Shown here: piece by piece, positions 8,801 to 18,600 of the stretch
Layout: the number at the start of each line of letters is the position of its first letter
How positions within the stretch are numbered: position 1 is the first letter of the stretch
Source of the DNA: CAIVPM01 sp964615145
GTDB taxonomy: Bacteria; Bacteroidota; Bacteroidia; Chitinophagales; Chitinophagaceae
Assembly: GCA_964615145.1 (NCBI GenBank)
Contig: CAZTOP010000001.1
Location: forward strand, 1-64,000
Direction: 5' to 3'
Length of the DNA stretch: 64,000 nt
Translations under genes and position numbers: made by a program
The notes under the pieces: generated by a model
What the model was told of the DNA's origin: nothing
Seen by the model: the letters and a program-made list of their open reading frames with translations, nothing else
Databases searched by the model: none

Positions 8801-9210
8801 AAAGTTTAGCAGTAAATATGCGTGGGTACAATCAAAACGTGGCTAATGGCAACAACGCTTTTGTAATTAATAGCGAAATAAGGCTGCCAATTTTTAGTAC
8901 ATTCTTTAATCAACCAGTAAATAATGCTTTCTTAAGAAATTTGCAGTTAGTTCAATTTTTGGATTTAGGTACTGCTTGGAATGGAAAATATAATGGCATT
9001 AAAAGACCAAGCGAAATATATACTGCTACTAATAATCCTATAACTGTAAAAATAGATGCTGGTGGTTTAGGTCCTTTTGCCGGTGGATATGGGTTTGGTG
9101 TTAGAAGCACACTACTTGGATACTTTTTAAAGTTTGATGTAGCATGGCCAATGAAAGGTGTTTTTGTTGGTAAACCATTAGGGTATTTTGCATTGGGACT
9201 AGATTTCTAA
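5821..9210 (+). CDS. Large TolB/WD40-like outer-membrane barrel protein with pseudo-peptidase N-terminus
   Basis: A 1129-residue exported protein with a signal peptide (residues 1-23, ending VIAQ). Residues ~30-270 resemble the peptidase-MA/gluzincin region found in such Bacteroidota proteins (QIRHGIAQM, then LPKWLTDGYISYAAEHW), but the zinc motif HExxH is degenerate (HGIAQ), so proteolysis is unlikely. Residues ~290-540 carry TolB/PD40-like beta-propeller strands (e.g. GHTDIYTYKI, IIYSSNRPS). Residues ~690-1129 alternate amphipathic strands and end in FALGLDF, a typical outer-membrane beta-barrel of the Omp85/surface-antigen style. The likely location is the outer membrane with a periplasmic or surface propeller. 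A TATCTTTA element at 5781-5788 may be the -7 box. The cellular role is unknown. Confidence 0.8.
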   Translation: MWLKKILLVSIVFVSFLPSQVIAQVNSVVFGKNKIQYKKMKWKFYEGKNFDTYMNQGGLDLGNYVSQMAETELPEIEAFMESSLRGKANIFVYNSYDEFKQSNIGLGSQTQNTNGVTILPNNKMVVYFDGNHQHLKMQIRHGIAQMILNNLLFGEDIGEVASNQALLDLPKWLTDGYISYAAEHWSTKNDDDLKNEMLNGDYKTFYHFAFKKPTLAGHSFWNFIAEKYKPENVTYFLYLARIYRNLNAASAKICKKRMKPLLAEFMEYEQDKYDKDIRRRRNAPKGSIIADEDVSDKEYYRFQANPNPKNKNYVVVEFKKGFYSVKYFEDYEPITLMKRGIRTHEGDINPNYPILAWDVKGTKILCIYWEAGKTKMFVYDVIAKYKRNKQEIKDFDQILDANYMLDDNTLVLSAAKNGHTDIYTYKIEEQKATQITNDVYDDLNPSLVSFANRTGIIYSSNRPSPNASLADTVQPSRYRFNVFLVDILNNSATKQITQLTNLKYGNATMPMQYNTNHFTFVSDENGVGNRWAGFFNTQRAGLDTLYFVGDEMLRNPSAKEMDSALVAWRKQEPDSIAYFQVYKDTTYTFPITNYQSSLTESRVAGNNGQISETRREGNDRYLYKLKVNEDALYKRNVTAPPTDYMKRVMNAQKAQQGKATTYIKGIPQDSSRKVVDFFQSEFANEKPDTTIKKEDAVTLEVLKPKARLFNSKIKFQADNLQSGIANNLLVSRYQPYGGGFGPIKMSNGNNINFAFQAGVYDLMEDYKINGGVRLGSNLKDKDIFINYQNYKRRLDWGLSYYRSNLTNAYQYRVIPGDGVFRANLITNIYQANISYPFDEARSLRITGGIRSDRITLKPSNLVLGGAPDPIGLFVRDSVAYNVMGRFEYVHDNTITPAMNIWEGLRWKAYMDFIFPGADKKFVPFQETFNFGVDVRNYIPIYRNCTWALRVAADFSWGSKKIIYYLGGVDGDLLLNDSKFNSNNTPAPDQTYAFQSLAVNMRGYNQNVANGNNAFVINSEIRLPIFSTFFNQPVNNAFLRNLQLVQFLDLGTAWNGKYNGIKRPSEIYTATNNPITVKIDAGGLGPFAGGYGFGVRSTLLGYFLKFDVAWPMKGVFVGKPLGYFALGLDF

Positions 9211-9310
9211 TGCTGTTGATTAATATTATAACTCCAATTAATAATACAGATAAAGCCATAGTTAAAAGCTAGCTATTATTTTTATCTTTACAAAATAGTA
9301 TATTGATATT

Positions 9311-10438
9311 ATGCAAATAGCCATTGATTTTTTAGAGCCAATTAATCTTGCTTATTTATCTGATGATGAAGGATACAGAGATACTCAAATTGGAAAGCAC
9401 ATTGCTTTAAATGAAGATGAATTTCCCGACCTTGAAAAAGCAGATATGGTGTTGATTGGTTGTGGAGAAATGCGAGGTCAGGGTTTGGAATATGACAATT
9501 CTTCTGCACCAGATGCTATTAGAAAAGAGTTTTACAAATTATTTCATTGGCATAATAATGTAAATGTTGCAGACATTGGAAATGTTAAACGTGGAGCTAG
9601 TTTACAAGATACTTATGCAGCCTTACAATCTATAGTTACCGAATTATTAGAGCAAAATAAAAAAGTTGTAATACTTGGTGGTAGCCATGATATTACTCTA
9701 GCTCAATACAATGCCTATTGTTCTTTAGAAAAAATAATTGAAGCTGTTTTTGTAGACGCTGCTATTGATTTGAATATGGAAAGTCGTTTAATGAGCGACA
9801 ATTTTTTAATGGATATACTTACTGGCGAACCCAATTATATTAAACATTATAGTCATATTGGCTTTCAAAGTTATTTAGTACATCCTCAAATGCTTGAAAC
9901 TATTGATAAGTTAAGATTTGATTGTTTTAGAGTTGGAAAAGTGAGAGAAAATATAGAGGAAATGGAGCCAGCTATTAGAAATGCCAATTTATTTTCTTTT
10001 GATATTAGTGCTATTCAAAATGCTCATGCTCCTGCAAATAAATTAACACCAAATGGCTTTAATGGCGAGGAGGCTTGTAAGTTAATGCAATATGCAGGAA
10101 TGAGCGAAACTGTTAGTAGTGTTGGAGTTTACGGTTTTTATCCAGAACACGATGTGTACAATTTAACTGCCAAACAAATTAGTCAAATGCTTTGGTATTA
10201 TATGGATGGTATTTATAAAAGCAAGTTTGAATCATCTTTGAACGATACTAATAATTTTAATGAAATTACTTTAGCACTGTCAGACTTGGAAACTGTTTTC
10301 CTTCAAAGTAAAAAAACAGGCAGATGGTGGATGAAAGCACACGATGGGAAATATATTCCTTGTAGTAAAGCCGACTATGTTATTGCCAGTAATAATGATA
10401 TTCCTGAAAGATGGATGCGTTATGCTGAAAGGTCTTAA
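9311..10438 (+). CDS. Ureohydrolase (arginase/formimidoylglutamase) family protein with incomplete metal site
   Basis: A 375-residue cytoplasmic protein of the arginase fold. The GGSHD motif (G123-D127) is present and supplies one metal-binding His. The next motif, normally D-A-H-x-D, reads DAAID (149-153), losing the His. The third, normally D-x-D, reads DIS (231-233), losing the second Asp. The family normally hydrolyses guanidino or formimino groups at a two-Mn centre. A subgroup with this kind of change is, from memory, common in Bacteroidota and usually annotated as formimidoylglutamase; activity should not be assumed. TATCTTTAC at 9283-9291 is a possible -7 element. The PBP4 gene starts 31 bp downstream, and no histidine-degradation gene is nearby. 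Confidence 0.8.
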   Translation: MQIAIDFLEPINLAYLSDDEGYRDTQIGKHIALNEDEFPDLEKADMVLIGCGEMRGQGLEYDNSSAPDAIRKEFYKLFHWHNNVNVADIGNVKRGASLQDTYAALQSIVTELLEQNKKVVILGGSHDITLAQYNAYCSLEKIIEAVFVDAAIDLNMESRLMSDNFLMDILTGEPNYIKHYSHIGFQSYLVHPQMLETIDKLRFDCFRVGKVRENIEEMEPAIRNANLFSFDISAIQNAHAPANKLTPNGFNGEEACKLMQYAGMSETVSSVGVYGFYPEHDVYNLTAKQISQMLWYYMDGIYKSKFESSLNDTNNFNEITLALSDLETVFLQSKKTGRWWMKAHDGKYIPCSKADYVIASNNDIPERWMRYAERS

Positions 10439-10469
10439 TTTTTTACTTAAGCAGGTAAATGCTAACATA

Positions 10470-11849
10470 ATGGTTATTCAAAAAAATATAATTTCATTTT
10501 CGTATTTATTATTTTCATTGCTATTTGTTTCTTGTACCACAGGCAAACAAATTAGCAATTCCACAACTTCATTTTCACAGTTAAGTACTGCATCAACCAA
10601 GCCCGAAGTTCAATCTCCAGTTAAGTTCAAGTTTAGTTCATTAGTTAAAGATCCTTTATTGGCAAATGCTCACGTTGGAATTTGCATTTTTGAGCCTTCA
10701 AGTAACCAATATTTATATACATATCAAAGCGATAAATATTTTATTCCTGCAAGTAATGTAAAAATTGCAACCTGTTATGCTGCTATGAAGTATTTAGCTG
10801 ATAGTATTGTGGGATTAAAGTATAGAGAAACCGATGATGAAATTATTATTCAAGGTAATGCCGACCCTACTTTTTTGCACAAGGATTTTAATAGCGAAAA
10901 AGCATTGCAATGGCTAAAGAAATCTAACAAGAAAATTACAGTTTCAGATGCAAAATTTTTTGAAAAACAATTAGGCAAAGGTTGGTCTTGGGATGATTAT
11001 CAAGAAACATATATGGCTGAAAGAAGTGCAATGCCCATGTATGGTAATATAGTGAAGTTTTATTTCGAAGGCGATGTTTATAAAACCATACCACACTATT
11101 TTGAAAAATTTTTCTCTAGTCAATTTCAAGCTAGTGATGGTAATATGAAGTTTAATGTTAGTAGAGCTTATGGTAATAATTCTTTCTTTTTTGATATCAA
11201 CCCTGGAAAAAAAGATAGTGATGAAATAACTTTTAATACAAGCCAAACCATAAATCCAATATCAAACTTATTAGAAGACACTTTAGGCAAAACAGTTGGA
11301 AAAGTTGCCTATAAAATTTGCAACGAAAAATTATATTCTCAAAAAACAGATTCGGTTTTAAAATACATGATGTATAACAGCGATAATTTTTTTGCAGAGG
11401 AGTTATTGTTGATGCTAAGCAATGAAAGACTTTCATTGATGAACGATGATAAATTCATTGATACTTTACTAAAAACCGATTTTGCACATTTACCACAAAA
11501 CCCAAGATGGGTTGATGGAAGCGGTTTAAGCAGATATAATTTATTTTCTCCAAACGACTTTGTTGTCATTCTAAATAAAATAAAAGATGAATTTGGAATG
11601 GATAGAATTAAAACTATTTTCCCTTTGGGGAATAATGGCACTTTAAATGGCTATTATAAAGGGGTAGAAAAAAATATATATGCCAAAACAGGCTCACTCA
11701 GTAACAACACAGCATTAAGTGGTTTTATTATTGCTAAGTCTGGTAAAGAACTAATTTTTTCTATTTTGATAAACAATTTTCAGGGAAATAGCAAAGACAT
11801 AAAGAAAGCAATAGAAGTATATCTCTCTAGCATAATAAATTATAATTAA
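10470..11849 (+). CDS. dacB: D-alanyl-D-alanine carboxypeptidase/endopeptidase, PBP4 type (S13), lipoprotein
   Basis: A class C penicillin-binding protein that trims or cleaves peptide cross-links in peptidoglycan. All three active-site motifs are present: SxxK (S95-N-V-K98), SxN (S304-D-N) and KTG (K406-T-G408). The start at 10470 is chosen because it gives a lipoprotein signal with lipobox FVSC and acylated Cys22; a longer in-frame extension back to 10344 would overlap the preceding gene by about 95 bp and hide the signal peptide. The resulting 459 residues fit PBP4. A lipid anchor in the envelope is thus expected, whereas the E. coli enzyme is loosely membrane-associated. It lies 31 bp after the ureohydrolase gene on the same strand. 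Confidence 0.9.
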   Translation: MVIQKNIISFSYLLFSLLFVSCTTGKQISNSTTSFSQLSTASTKPEVQSPVKFKFSSLVKDPLLANAHVGICIFEPSSNQYLYTYQSDKYFIPASNVKIATCYAAMKYLADSIVGLKYRETDDEIIIQGNADPTFLHKDFNSEKALQWLKKSNKKITVSDAKFFEKQLGKGWSWDDYQETYMAERSAMPMYGNIVKFYFEGDVYKTIPHYFEKFFSSQFQASDGNMKFNVSRAYGNNSFFFDINPGKKDSDEITFNTSQTINPISNLLEDTLGKTVGKVAYKICNEKLYSQKTDSVLKYMMYNSDNFFAEELLLMLSNERLSLMNDDKFIDTLLKTDFAHLPQNPRWVDGSGLSRYNLFSPNDFVVILNKIKDEFGMDRIKTIFPLGNNGTLNGYYKGVEKNIYAKTGSLSNNTALSGFIIAKSGKELIFSILINNFQGNSKDIKKAIEVYLSSIINYN

Positions 11850-12039
11850 TTTTTTTTAGAATACAATTTTTTTTTTCAATATGCGTTTATAATGCATCCA
11901 CATCTTTTGCAAGCCATAAATAATCCCTACCACTACGTCACTATTTGTATTCATTACTTAATTTTTTAATTAAGCATTGGGTAATTTTTATCCAGCCTGT
12001 GAAATAATTATTAAATAATTATAACACAAAAAACAATTT

Positions 12040-12417
12040 ATGAAAAAGGGTTTTGTATTATTATCTGTGGTATTGCTTGTTGCTTTTGCTAGGGCCGGAA
12101 ATGAAAAAAATGAAATAAAGCTTGAAGATAAAGACAAGCAAAATAGTACTTTTTTTAAAATGTCTAGAAACAGTAATAGAATCAATGTTTTTGAACAATT
12201 GCAAAGTTTAATAAAAACTAAAAGCAACAAAAACATGGTAAACAATGGACAAGAATTTTCAACTTACGAGGATGTAGTGGAAATTTTGGGGGAGCCAAAT
12301 GTTAAAGTTAAAAATACTTTAGTTTATACCCTAAACCCTTCAAATGGGTGTAAAGCAGTAATTGAATTAGACGCTAATAAAACTGTTGTTTATATAGCTA
12401 TTAAGGATTGTAATTAA
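12040..12417 (+). CDS. Small secreted protein, BamE/OmlA-like fold suspected
   Basis: 125 residues with a signal peptide (residues 1-19, ...VAFARAG). The mature part has a low-complexity charged linker and then a compact domain with TYEDVVEILGEPN, LVYTLNPSNGCKAVIELD and VVYIAIKDC. A helix ending in LGEP followed by beta-strands is the usual look of SmpA/BamE-like or BLIP-like domains; the match is by pattern only. Two Cys near the end could form a disulphide. The 190-bp upstream gap (11850-12039) shows only a weak 7-bp hairpin (CTTAATT/AATTAAG near 11958-11975) and no clear promoter. A strong terminator follows, so it is probably monocistronic. Confidence 0.7.
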   Translation: MKKGFVLLSVVLLVAFARAGNEKNEIKLEDKDKQNSTFFKMSRNSNRINVFEQLQSLIKTKSNKNMVNNGQEFSTYEDVVEILGEPNVKVKNTLVYTLNPSNGCKAVIELDANKTVVYIAIKDCN

Positions 12418-12436
12418 TTTTTTTGATACGGATATA

Positions 12437-12475
12437 AACTTGGGTGTCTTTATTTAAAGACACCCAAGTTTTTTT
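12437..12475 (+). terminator. Strong bidirectional terminator
   Basis: A perfect stem of about 15 bp, AACTTGGGTGTCTTTA paired with TAAAGACACCCAAGTT, with a very short loop and a T run. It lies between the small secreted protein gene and the convergent serine-hydrolase gene. Confidence 0.9.
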
Positions 12476-12574
12476 ATCTAAATATTATTTTACGAGTATA
12501 TTGGTTTTTTATAGAGTCACTACATTTATAGTTTTTCTTTAATCATATACTGAAAACTTGAATTGATTTTTAAT

Positions 12575-15406
12575 TTATTGCACTATTAATTTTTTTGTGT
12601 TAATACCTTCTTTATTGATCAGGCTTACGAAGTATACACCTTTAGAGAATTTTGTAACATCAATAATATTAATACCTATACTTAGCGATTGTTGTTGAAT
12701 TGTATTTCCTAAGTAATCAGTAACTATTATTATACCACTTGTATTTAATTGTTCAATTTTTAAGTTAGTAACCCCTTTAGTTGGATTAGGGAATATTGTA
12801 AACTCATTTTTTATAGTTACCTGCTCATTATTACTTCCTATACTACGAGCAGCACAGCTAAATCCATTGCCACTGATGATTCTATTGCTAGAGCATCCAT
12901 TGCTGTTTGTATAAGTATATTTTATAGCACCATTTCCTACAGCATTAATGGTAACAAAACCTGCATTAGTAATACTGGCAACCCCTGTAGCACTCCAGCT
13001 ACCACCAGTTGGGGTTCCCACTACAGTAAATGTTTTACCTGCACAATAATTACCAGCAGGAGCACCAATTTGTGGGTTAATAGTACCCGGAGCGTATGCA
13101 ATAGAAGGGATATTAGGAATAGCACCAACAATGATATTGGCATTAGCGACAGCTTTACAGCCATAGGCATTAGTAACAGAATAATGAATAATTCCAGTAC
13201 CTGCATTTGAACCTGTAACCCATCCTGTATTACTGTTTACAATGCATCTGTTATTCAAACTTTCCCAAACACCATTAGGAGTAGTATTACTCAATTGCAC
13301 ACTTGTTCCAATACAAATATTAGATAATCCGTTAATAGGATTTACACTAACAATAGCTACAGTATAAGTAACAGAAGTTGCAGCAGAGCATCCAAACAAA
13401 TTTGAGATTTGATATGTGATGTTAGTATTGCCATTTGCCATAGCGTATACCTTACCTTGATTGTTAACAGTAGCCACGCTTGTGTCAGAGCTAGACCAAC
13501 TACCACCATGAGTTGCAGAAGATAAATTATTAAAGCCCCCCAAAATACATCCAATAGTATTACCGTTAATATGGGTAGGTTTTGCTGGGGTTGGGTTAAC
13601 AATAAATCCGATTTTATTACTAGTTGCATTGTTAGAAATAACACATTGCGAATTGCTTGTTAATACACACCAAACAGAATCGTTATTACCAATGCTGGTA
13701 TCACTGTAGCTGTTGGAATTAGTACCTACATTGATGCCATTCTTTTTCCATTGATATGATGGGGCATTACCACCATTATTTGCAGTAGCAGTAAAAACAA
13801 CATTCGTTCCTGTACAAATGGTACTACCAGCGTTAGATTGAATAGAAACAGTTGGTGTGGCATTGGCGGTAACCATTATTGTAATAGGTGTGGTTATAGT
13901 AGTACAGTTATTAAATCCTGTTATAGTTACAAAATAATCTGCTGCAGTTGTTACAACAATAGACTGTGTTGTTGCTCCATTACTCCATATATAACTATAG
14001 GCAGCGTTTGCTGTTAACATAACCGAATTACCACTACAGAAATTTGTTGGTCCACTAATTATGACATTAGATGAAGGTTTTGTTTTTACTATAATTGATA
14101 GTGTAGTAATAACACCATTTCCATATAAATTAGTTCCACTAACTGAAATATATCCTGATGTTGCGTTGCTGTCATAATTAATGATGATACTATTTGTTGG
14201 GGTATTCACTACACTGCCATTTGGTAATGTCCACGTATAAGAGGTTGCTTTGCTTATTGCAGGCACTGTATATGTTACATTATTTTGCCCTTGACATACA
14301 GTAGAAAGCCCTGAGATATTTTTGGCTGTATCAGGTAAATTATCTGTAATTGTTTTTAGCAATAAAAAGGCTGTAGCAGCAACACTTGCAGAATCGGAAT
14401 TACTGATTCCGCAAGCAGTTACTTTAGTAATTGGGTCGTAAAACATTTCACTTAAATACCCTAAAGTTTTTCCTCCATGTCCCCAAGTTGTTTTTCCAAT
14501 CACTATCCTTTTTTCTAATGCAAAACCATAATTCCCAGTGCCAGTAAATGTTGTCATTTGTGATAATGAATTAGAATTAACAACTTGCCCAGTAAATAAA
14601 GAGTTGTACCATTTAACCATATCTGATGCTGTGGAATAAATTGCACCTGCAGCACCAGATGCACTATTTAAGCCTGTTCTGGGAGTATCTGCCTTGTCAA
14701 TGCCTGATACCCAGGGATGGGCAATTGTTCCCAACACAGGTTCTTGATAAGAGAAAAAAGTACTATCTAGATGTATTCGATTAAGTATGCTATCTCTAAT
14801 AAGTTTTGATATATGAAAGCCAGTAGCATTTTCTGCTATTAAACCTAAAAGCATATAATTTGTGTTGGAGTAATTAAACTTGTTGGCACTTGGACTTGCA
14901 AATTTTGCATCTTGCCAACCCAAAATTTCATCAACGGTAAATACTCTGCTAGGAAACTTTGTGGCACTATCAAAAAATTCTATACTATTATCAGATAGTC
15001 CACTTGTATGATTTAACAATTGTTTTATACTAATTGTAGAATCAATGTTGTTATATTTTTTTTTAATCCACTTACCTATGTGATCATTTAAAGTAATTTT
15101 ATTGGCTTCTATTAATTTCATTATAGCAGCAGCAGTAAAAAGCTTGGTATTACTGGCTACGCCAAATTCCATATCAGGGGTTATAGGATGTGCAGTATAA
15201 GAAAATCCATAAGTGCCTCGCCAAATACCCTGACCAGGAACGTATACACTCGCAGACACGCCTTTGACTTGTTGTGGAACCCCGGCAATTAAAGTGCTAT
15301 CTAATTTTGCTGCTAAGAAGGGATTAAATGTTTGAGCTTTTGATGTATTTAAAAATGCAATACATATTATTACAATACAAGTTGTAACTTGATAATTCTT
15401 TTTCAT
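12575..15406 (-). CDS. Surface serine hydrolase (class C beta-lactamase fold) with Ig-like modules and T9SS tail
   Basis: 943 residues with a signal peptide (1-24, ending SKAQ). Residues ~30-355 are a serine beta-lactamase/DD-peptidase-like domain with SxxK (S85-N-T-K88), YSN (Y179-S-N181) and HGG (H310-G-G312), the triad found in esterases and peptidases of the class C group. Residues ~360-860 hold PKD/Ig-like repeats with paired Cys, and residues ~865-943 are a type A sorting domain (FTIFPNPTKG ... KKLIVQ). The predicted product is a cell-surface hydrolase exported by T9SS; the substrate (peptide, ester or beta-lactam) is unknown. The last Ig module is a diverged relative of those in the two T9SS genes at 38222 and 41042. 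The gene is divergent from the sensor kinase at 15664. Confidence 0.88.
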   Translation of the reverse strand: MKKNYQVTTCIVIICIAFLNTSKAQTFNPFLAAKLDSTLIAGVPQQVKGVSASVYVPGQGIWRGTYGFSYTAHPITPDMEFGVASNTKLFTAAAIMKLIEANKITLNDHIGKWIKKKYNNIDSTISIKQLLNHTSGLSDNSIEFFDSATKFPSRVFTVDEILGWQDAKFASPSANKFNYSNTNYMLLGLIAENATGFHISKLIRDSILNRIHLDSTFFSYQEPVLGTIAHPWVSGIDKADTPRTGLNSASGAAGAIYSTASDMVKWYNSLFTGQVVNSNSLSQMTTFTGTGNYGFALEKRIVIGKTTWGHGGKTLGYLSEMFYDPITKVTACGISNSDSASVAATAFLLLKTITDNLPDTAKNISGLSTVCQGQNNVTYTVPAISKATSYTWTLPNGSVVNTPTNSIIINYDSNATSGYISVSGTNLYGNGVITTLSIIVKTKPSSNVIISGPTNFCSGNSVMLTANAAYSYIWSNGATTQSIVVTTAADYFVTITGFNNCTTITTPITIMVTANATPTVSIQSNAGSTICTGTNVVFTATANNGGNAPSYQWKKNGINVGTNSNSYSDTSIGNNDSVWCVLTSNSQCVISNNATSNKIGFIVNPTPAKPTHINGNTIGCILGGFNNLSSATHGGSWSSSDTSVATVNNQGKVYAMANGNTNITYQISNLFGCSAATSVTYTVAIVSVNPINGLSNICIGTSVQLSNTTPNGVWESLNNRCIVNSNTGWVTGSNAGTGIIHYSVTNAYGCKAVANANIIVGAIPNIPSIAYAPGTINPQIGAPAGNYCAGKTFTVVGTPTGGSWSATGVASITNAGFVTINAVGNGAIKYTYTNSNGCSSNRIISGNGFSCAARSIGSNNEQVTIKNEFTIFPNPTKGVTNLKIEQLNTSGIIIVTDYLGNTIQQQSLSIGINIIDVTKFSKGVYFVSLINKEGINTKKLIVQ

Positions 15407-15663
15407 TTTAACGATTTTATTGATTAATAAAAGTTGTTTAAAAAAGTAACTTGTTTGTTTCTTTTGCTAAACTAGCATTGCTTTTATTTCATTTAAATTG
15501 AATGTTATTGAAGTGACTTTTTTTTGAATAAAGGGAGGTATTTTGAAAACGAAGTGACAATGCTTTATTTAAAAGTGTTGTTACTTCATCATAAAAAAAG
15601 AACCTTTAATTATTTTTATTTTGAGATAATAGCAATAACATTCACCTTAGTGCAATTATACTA
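15407..15663. promoter_or_regulatory. Divergent intergenic region with repeated GAAGTGAC
   Basis: This 257-bp spacer separates the serine-hydrolase gene from the sensor-kinase operon. GAAGTGAC occurs at 15510-15517 and 15551-15558, 41 bp or about four helical turns apart, and a near-inverted copy GTTACTTC lies at 15580-15587. That arrangement would suit a dimeric regulator such as the LytTR protein encoded downstream, but no binding evidence exists. No full TTTG/TAnnTTTG promoter is recognised. Confidence 0.35.
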
Positions 15664-18600
15664 ATGTGCGAAAGGAACAACATATTACCAACGAAAATTT
15701 CAGAAAACAAACAAGCAGTCTTTTTTATATTGATGTTTTGTTTAATTATTTCGCTGCCCGGGCTTTGTCAAAAAAACAATTTTGTTTTTAATCACATTAC
15801 AACTCAAAATGGTTTATTAGGAAGCAAAGTAGGATGTGTTTATCAGGATAAAAAAGGCTTTTTATGGATAGCTACCACAAATGGATTGCAGCGATATGAT
15901 GGATATAGATTTAAGAACTATACATCTGAATTAAGAAATTCAAACGCTCTACAATCTAATACGATTTATTCGATTTTTGAAGATAGTAAAAACAGGCTTT
16001 GGATAGGTACTGCCAACAATGGAATTTATACTTTAAACCGATCCACAAATCAATTTCAAAAATATTCTGATGATATTATAAAGCTTAGCAATAAAAATGG
16101 CAATATATCTTCTATAATCGAAGATGGAAATGGTGATATATGGATTCGCGGGTTGCTTAATATTTATAAATTAAATAATGAAACAAACATATTTGAAGAT
16201 TATTTTAAGCAGTTTGGATTTTCACCAAAACCTTATGTTATTAGTTTTTCAGTAGATATTAATGGAAATATTTGGATATGCACAAATGAAGGAACAATAA
16301 TGTATGAAGCAAAAAATAAAAAAATAATTAGTAGAGATAATAATCCAAAAGGATTAGAAATATTTAAAACAAACTTGATACCCCAACAGATTATTTTTAA
16401 TTCAAATAACGATTTATGGTTTGCTACTTTACATCATAATTCAATCGGACATTATAAATTTTCATCAAATAGCATTACAACATATTCTTTAAATGAAATT
16501 TTAACAAATAATAATATTAGTGATGTTTACAAATATGAATATGATGGAAATGTAATTGGACTTGGAAGCGGAAACGGAAAAGTTTATTTTGGATTAAATG
16601 ATTATGGAATTTGTTTTTTTGATGATTTAAAACAAGGTTTTGAAGTTATAAGTCGTAACGAAAATATTTCATATTGCTTGCATAATAAATTTTCAAATTT
16701 TATAGGTGGAGGCATGTTGAAGGATAATCAAAATAAGTTATGGTTTTATAGTTTTAATGGCATTGACATATTAGATGAAAAAAATCAAAAATTTGTTTTA
16801 TACGCCACTACTCATAATAACAACCAGGCTTCGTTACCAGCATTAGAAGTATCTGGAATTTTGCAATCGAAAAGGGATAGTAGTATTTACATTTCATACT
16901 ATCATATTAATAATAAAAGTGGTGTTTATCAAGTGAACAAAAATTTATTACCTGCTAAGCATTTTTGTTTTAAAAAAAATTCTGGTAAAAATCAACTTTG
17001 GAATTTGTATGAAGATGCTGATGGAATAATCTGGAGTCCAAATCAGGATAAAACAATTACCAAGATAGATCCTAAAAAAGGCAAAATTTTTGAATACAAA
17101 GACACATTACTTTACGGCAACATAAATACAATTCAACAAGATAACAATGGCGACACTTGGTTTGGATTTTGGAATAGAGGAATAAAAAAAATAGAATCTA
17201 ATACTAAAAAAATAGAAAGCTACGATTATAACTTAGATACTTTTTTATCAAAAAAAATAAATGCACTTTCAATGTTTTTTGAAGGCGATAGTATTATTTG
17301 GATAGGTACAAACGGTCAGGGATTATTAAAATTTAATAAGCATACGCATAAATATATAAAAGCATATTCTTACAGTGTAAATAATAAAAATTCAATTAGT
17401 GGCAATGTTGTAACATCAATTGTAGAATACAATAAAGATACATTGTTTATAGGAACCGATGAAGGCTTTAATATATTCGATAGAAGAAACAATAGCTTTC
17501 AATTTTTAAATACAAAATATGGGTTTCCCACAAACTTTATTTTAAAAATAAAAATTGATAGCAAAAAAAATATATGGGTAATTACTGCATCGGGATTTTG
17601 CAAATTAAGTCTACCAAATTTGCAAGTTACAAATTACGGCATTGGAGATGGTATTCTAAGTTATCAATTAACTAATGCTATTTGCGAGTTGTTTGATGGG
17701 CGAATTTTGCTTGGTACTAGTGAGGGCTTGATTGTTTTTAATCCATCAGAATTAAATAGAAATAAAATACCCTCAAACGTATCCATAACAGGAATTAAAA
17801 TTTTCGATAAAGATGTATTGTTTTCAAATACAGAACCCTTAAAACTACCTTATCAAAGTAACTCAATTAAAATTGAATTTTCGAATCTACAATTTAATTT
17901 ATCAGATAATGTAAAATATCTTTATAAGCTAGATGGAGTAGATAAGAATTGGATAATGTCTGGTGTCGAGAAAACTGCTTTTTATAGTCAACTTAATTGT
18001 GGGGAATATTTGTTTAAAGTAAAATGTATAAATAGTGACGGAATAGAAGCCAGTGAAATAACGACTCTTAAAATTATTATCAATACTCCTTTTTACAAGA
18101 CTTGGTGGTTTACTGGAATAGTAATTTTTTTAGTCATACTTATCCTTTGTACATTAATTTATTGGAGGAATAAAAAAACGAAACTCATAAAACAAATTGA
18201 ATTATCTGAACAGGAGCTAAGTAAGCAATTAGCAGAAACAAAAATGCAGGCTCTACGTAGCCAAATGAATCCACATTTTGTATTTAATAGTTTAAACTCA
18301 ATCAACCATTTTATTTTATCACACGATATTGAAAATGCTTCGAATTATTTAACAAAGTTTTCAAGACTAATAAGGCTTATATTGGATAATTCCAGAAACG
18401 AATGGACTTTATTTGAAAATGAAATAAAGGCATTAGAGCTATATATTCAACTTGAAGCAGTAAGATTTGATGATGCATTTATTTATAGTATAAATATTGA
18501 TAAAAATATATCAACTAAAACCTTGCAAATACCCCCCTTGATTATTCAGCCTTATGTGGAAAATGCAATTTGGCATGGCTTGCTTCATAAGCAGAATGGT

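Noticed and set aside
10344..10469. N-terminal extension of the PBP4 gene
   Set aside because: It overlaps the end of the ureohydrolase gene in another frame and would bury a good lipoprotein signal; the start at 10470 is better.
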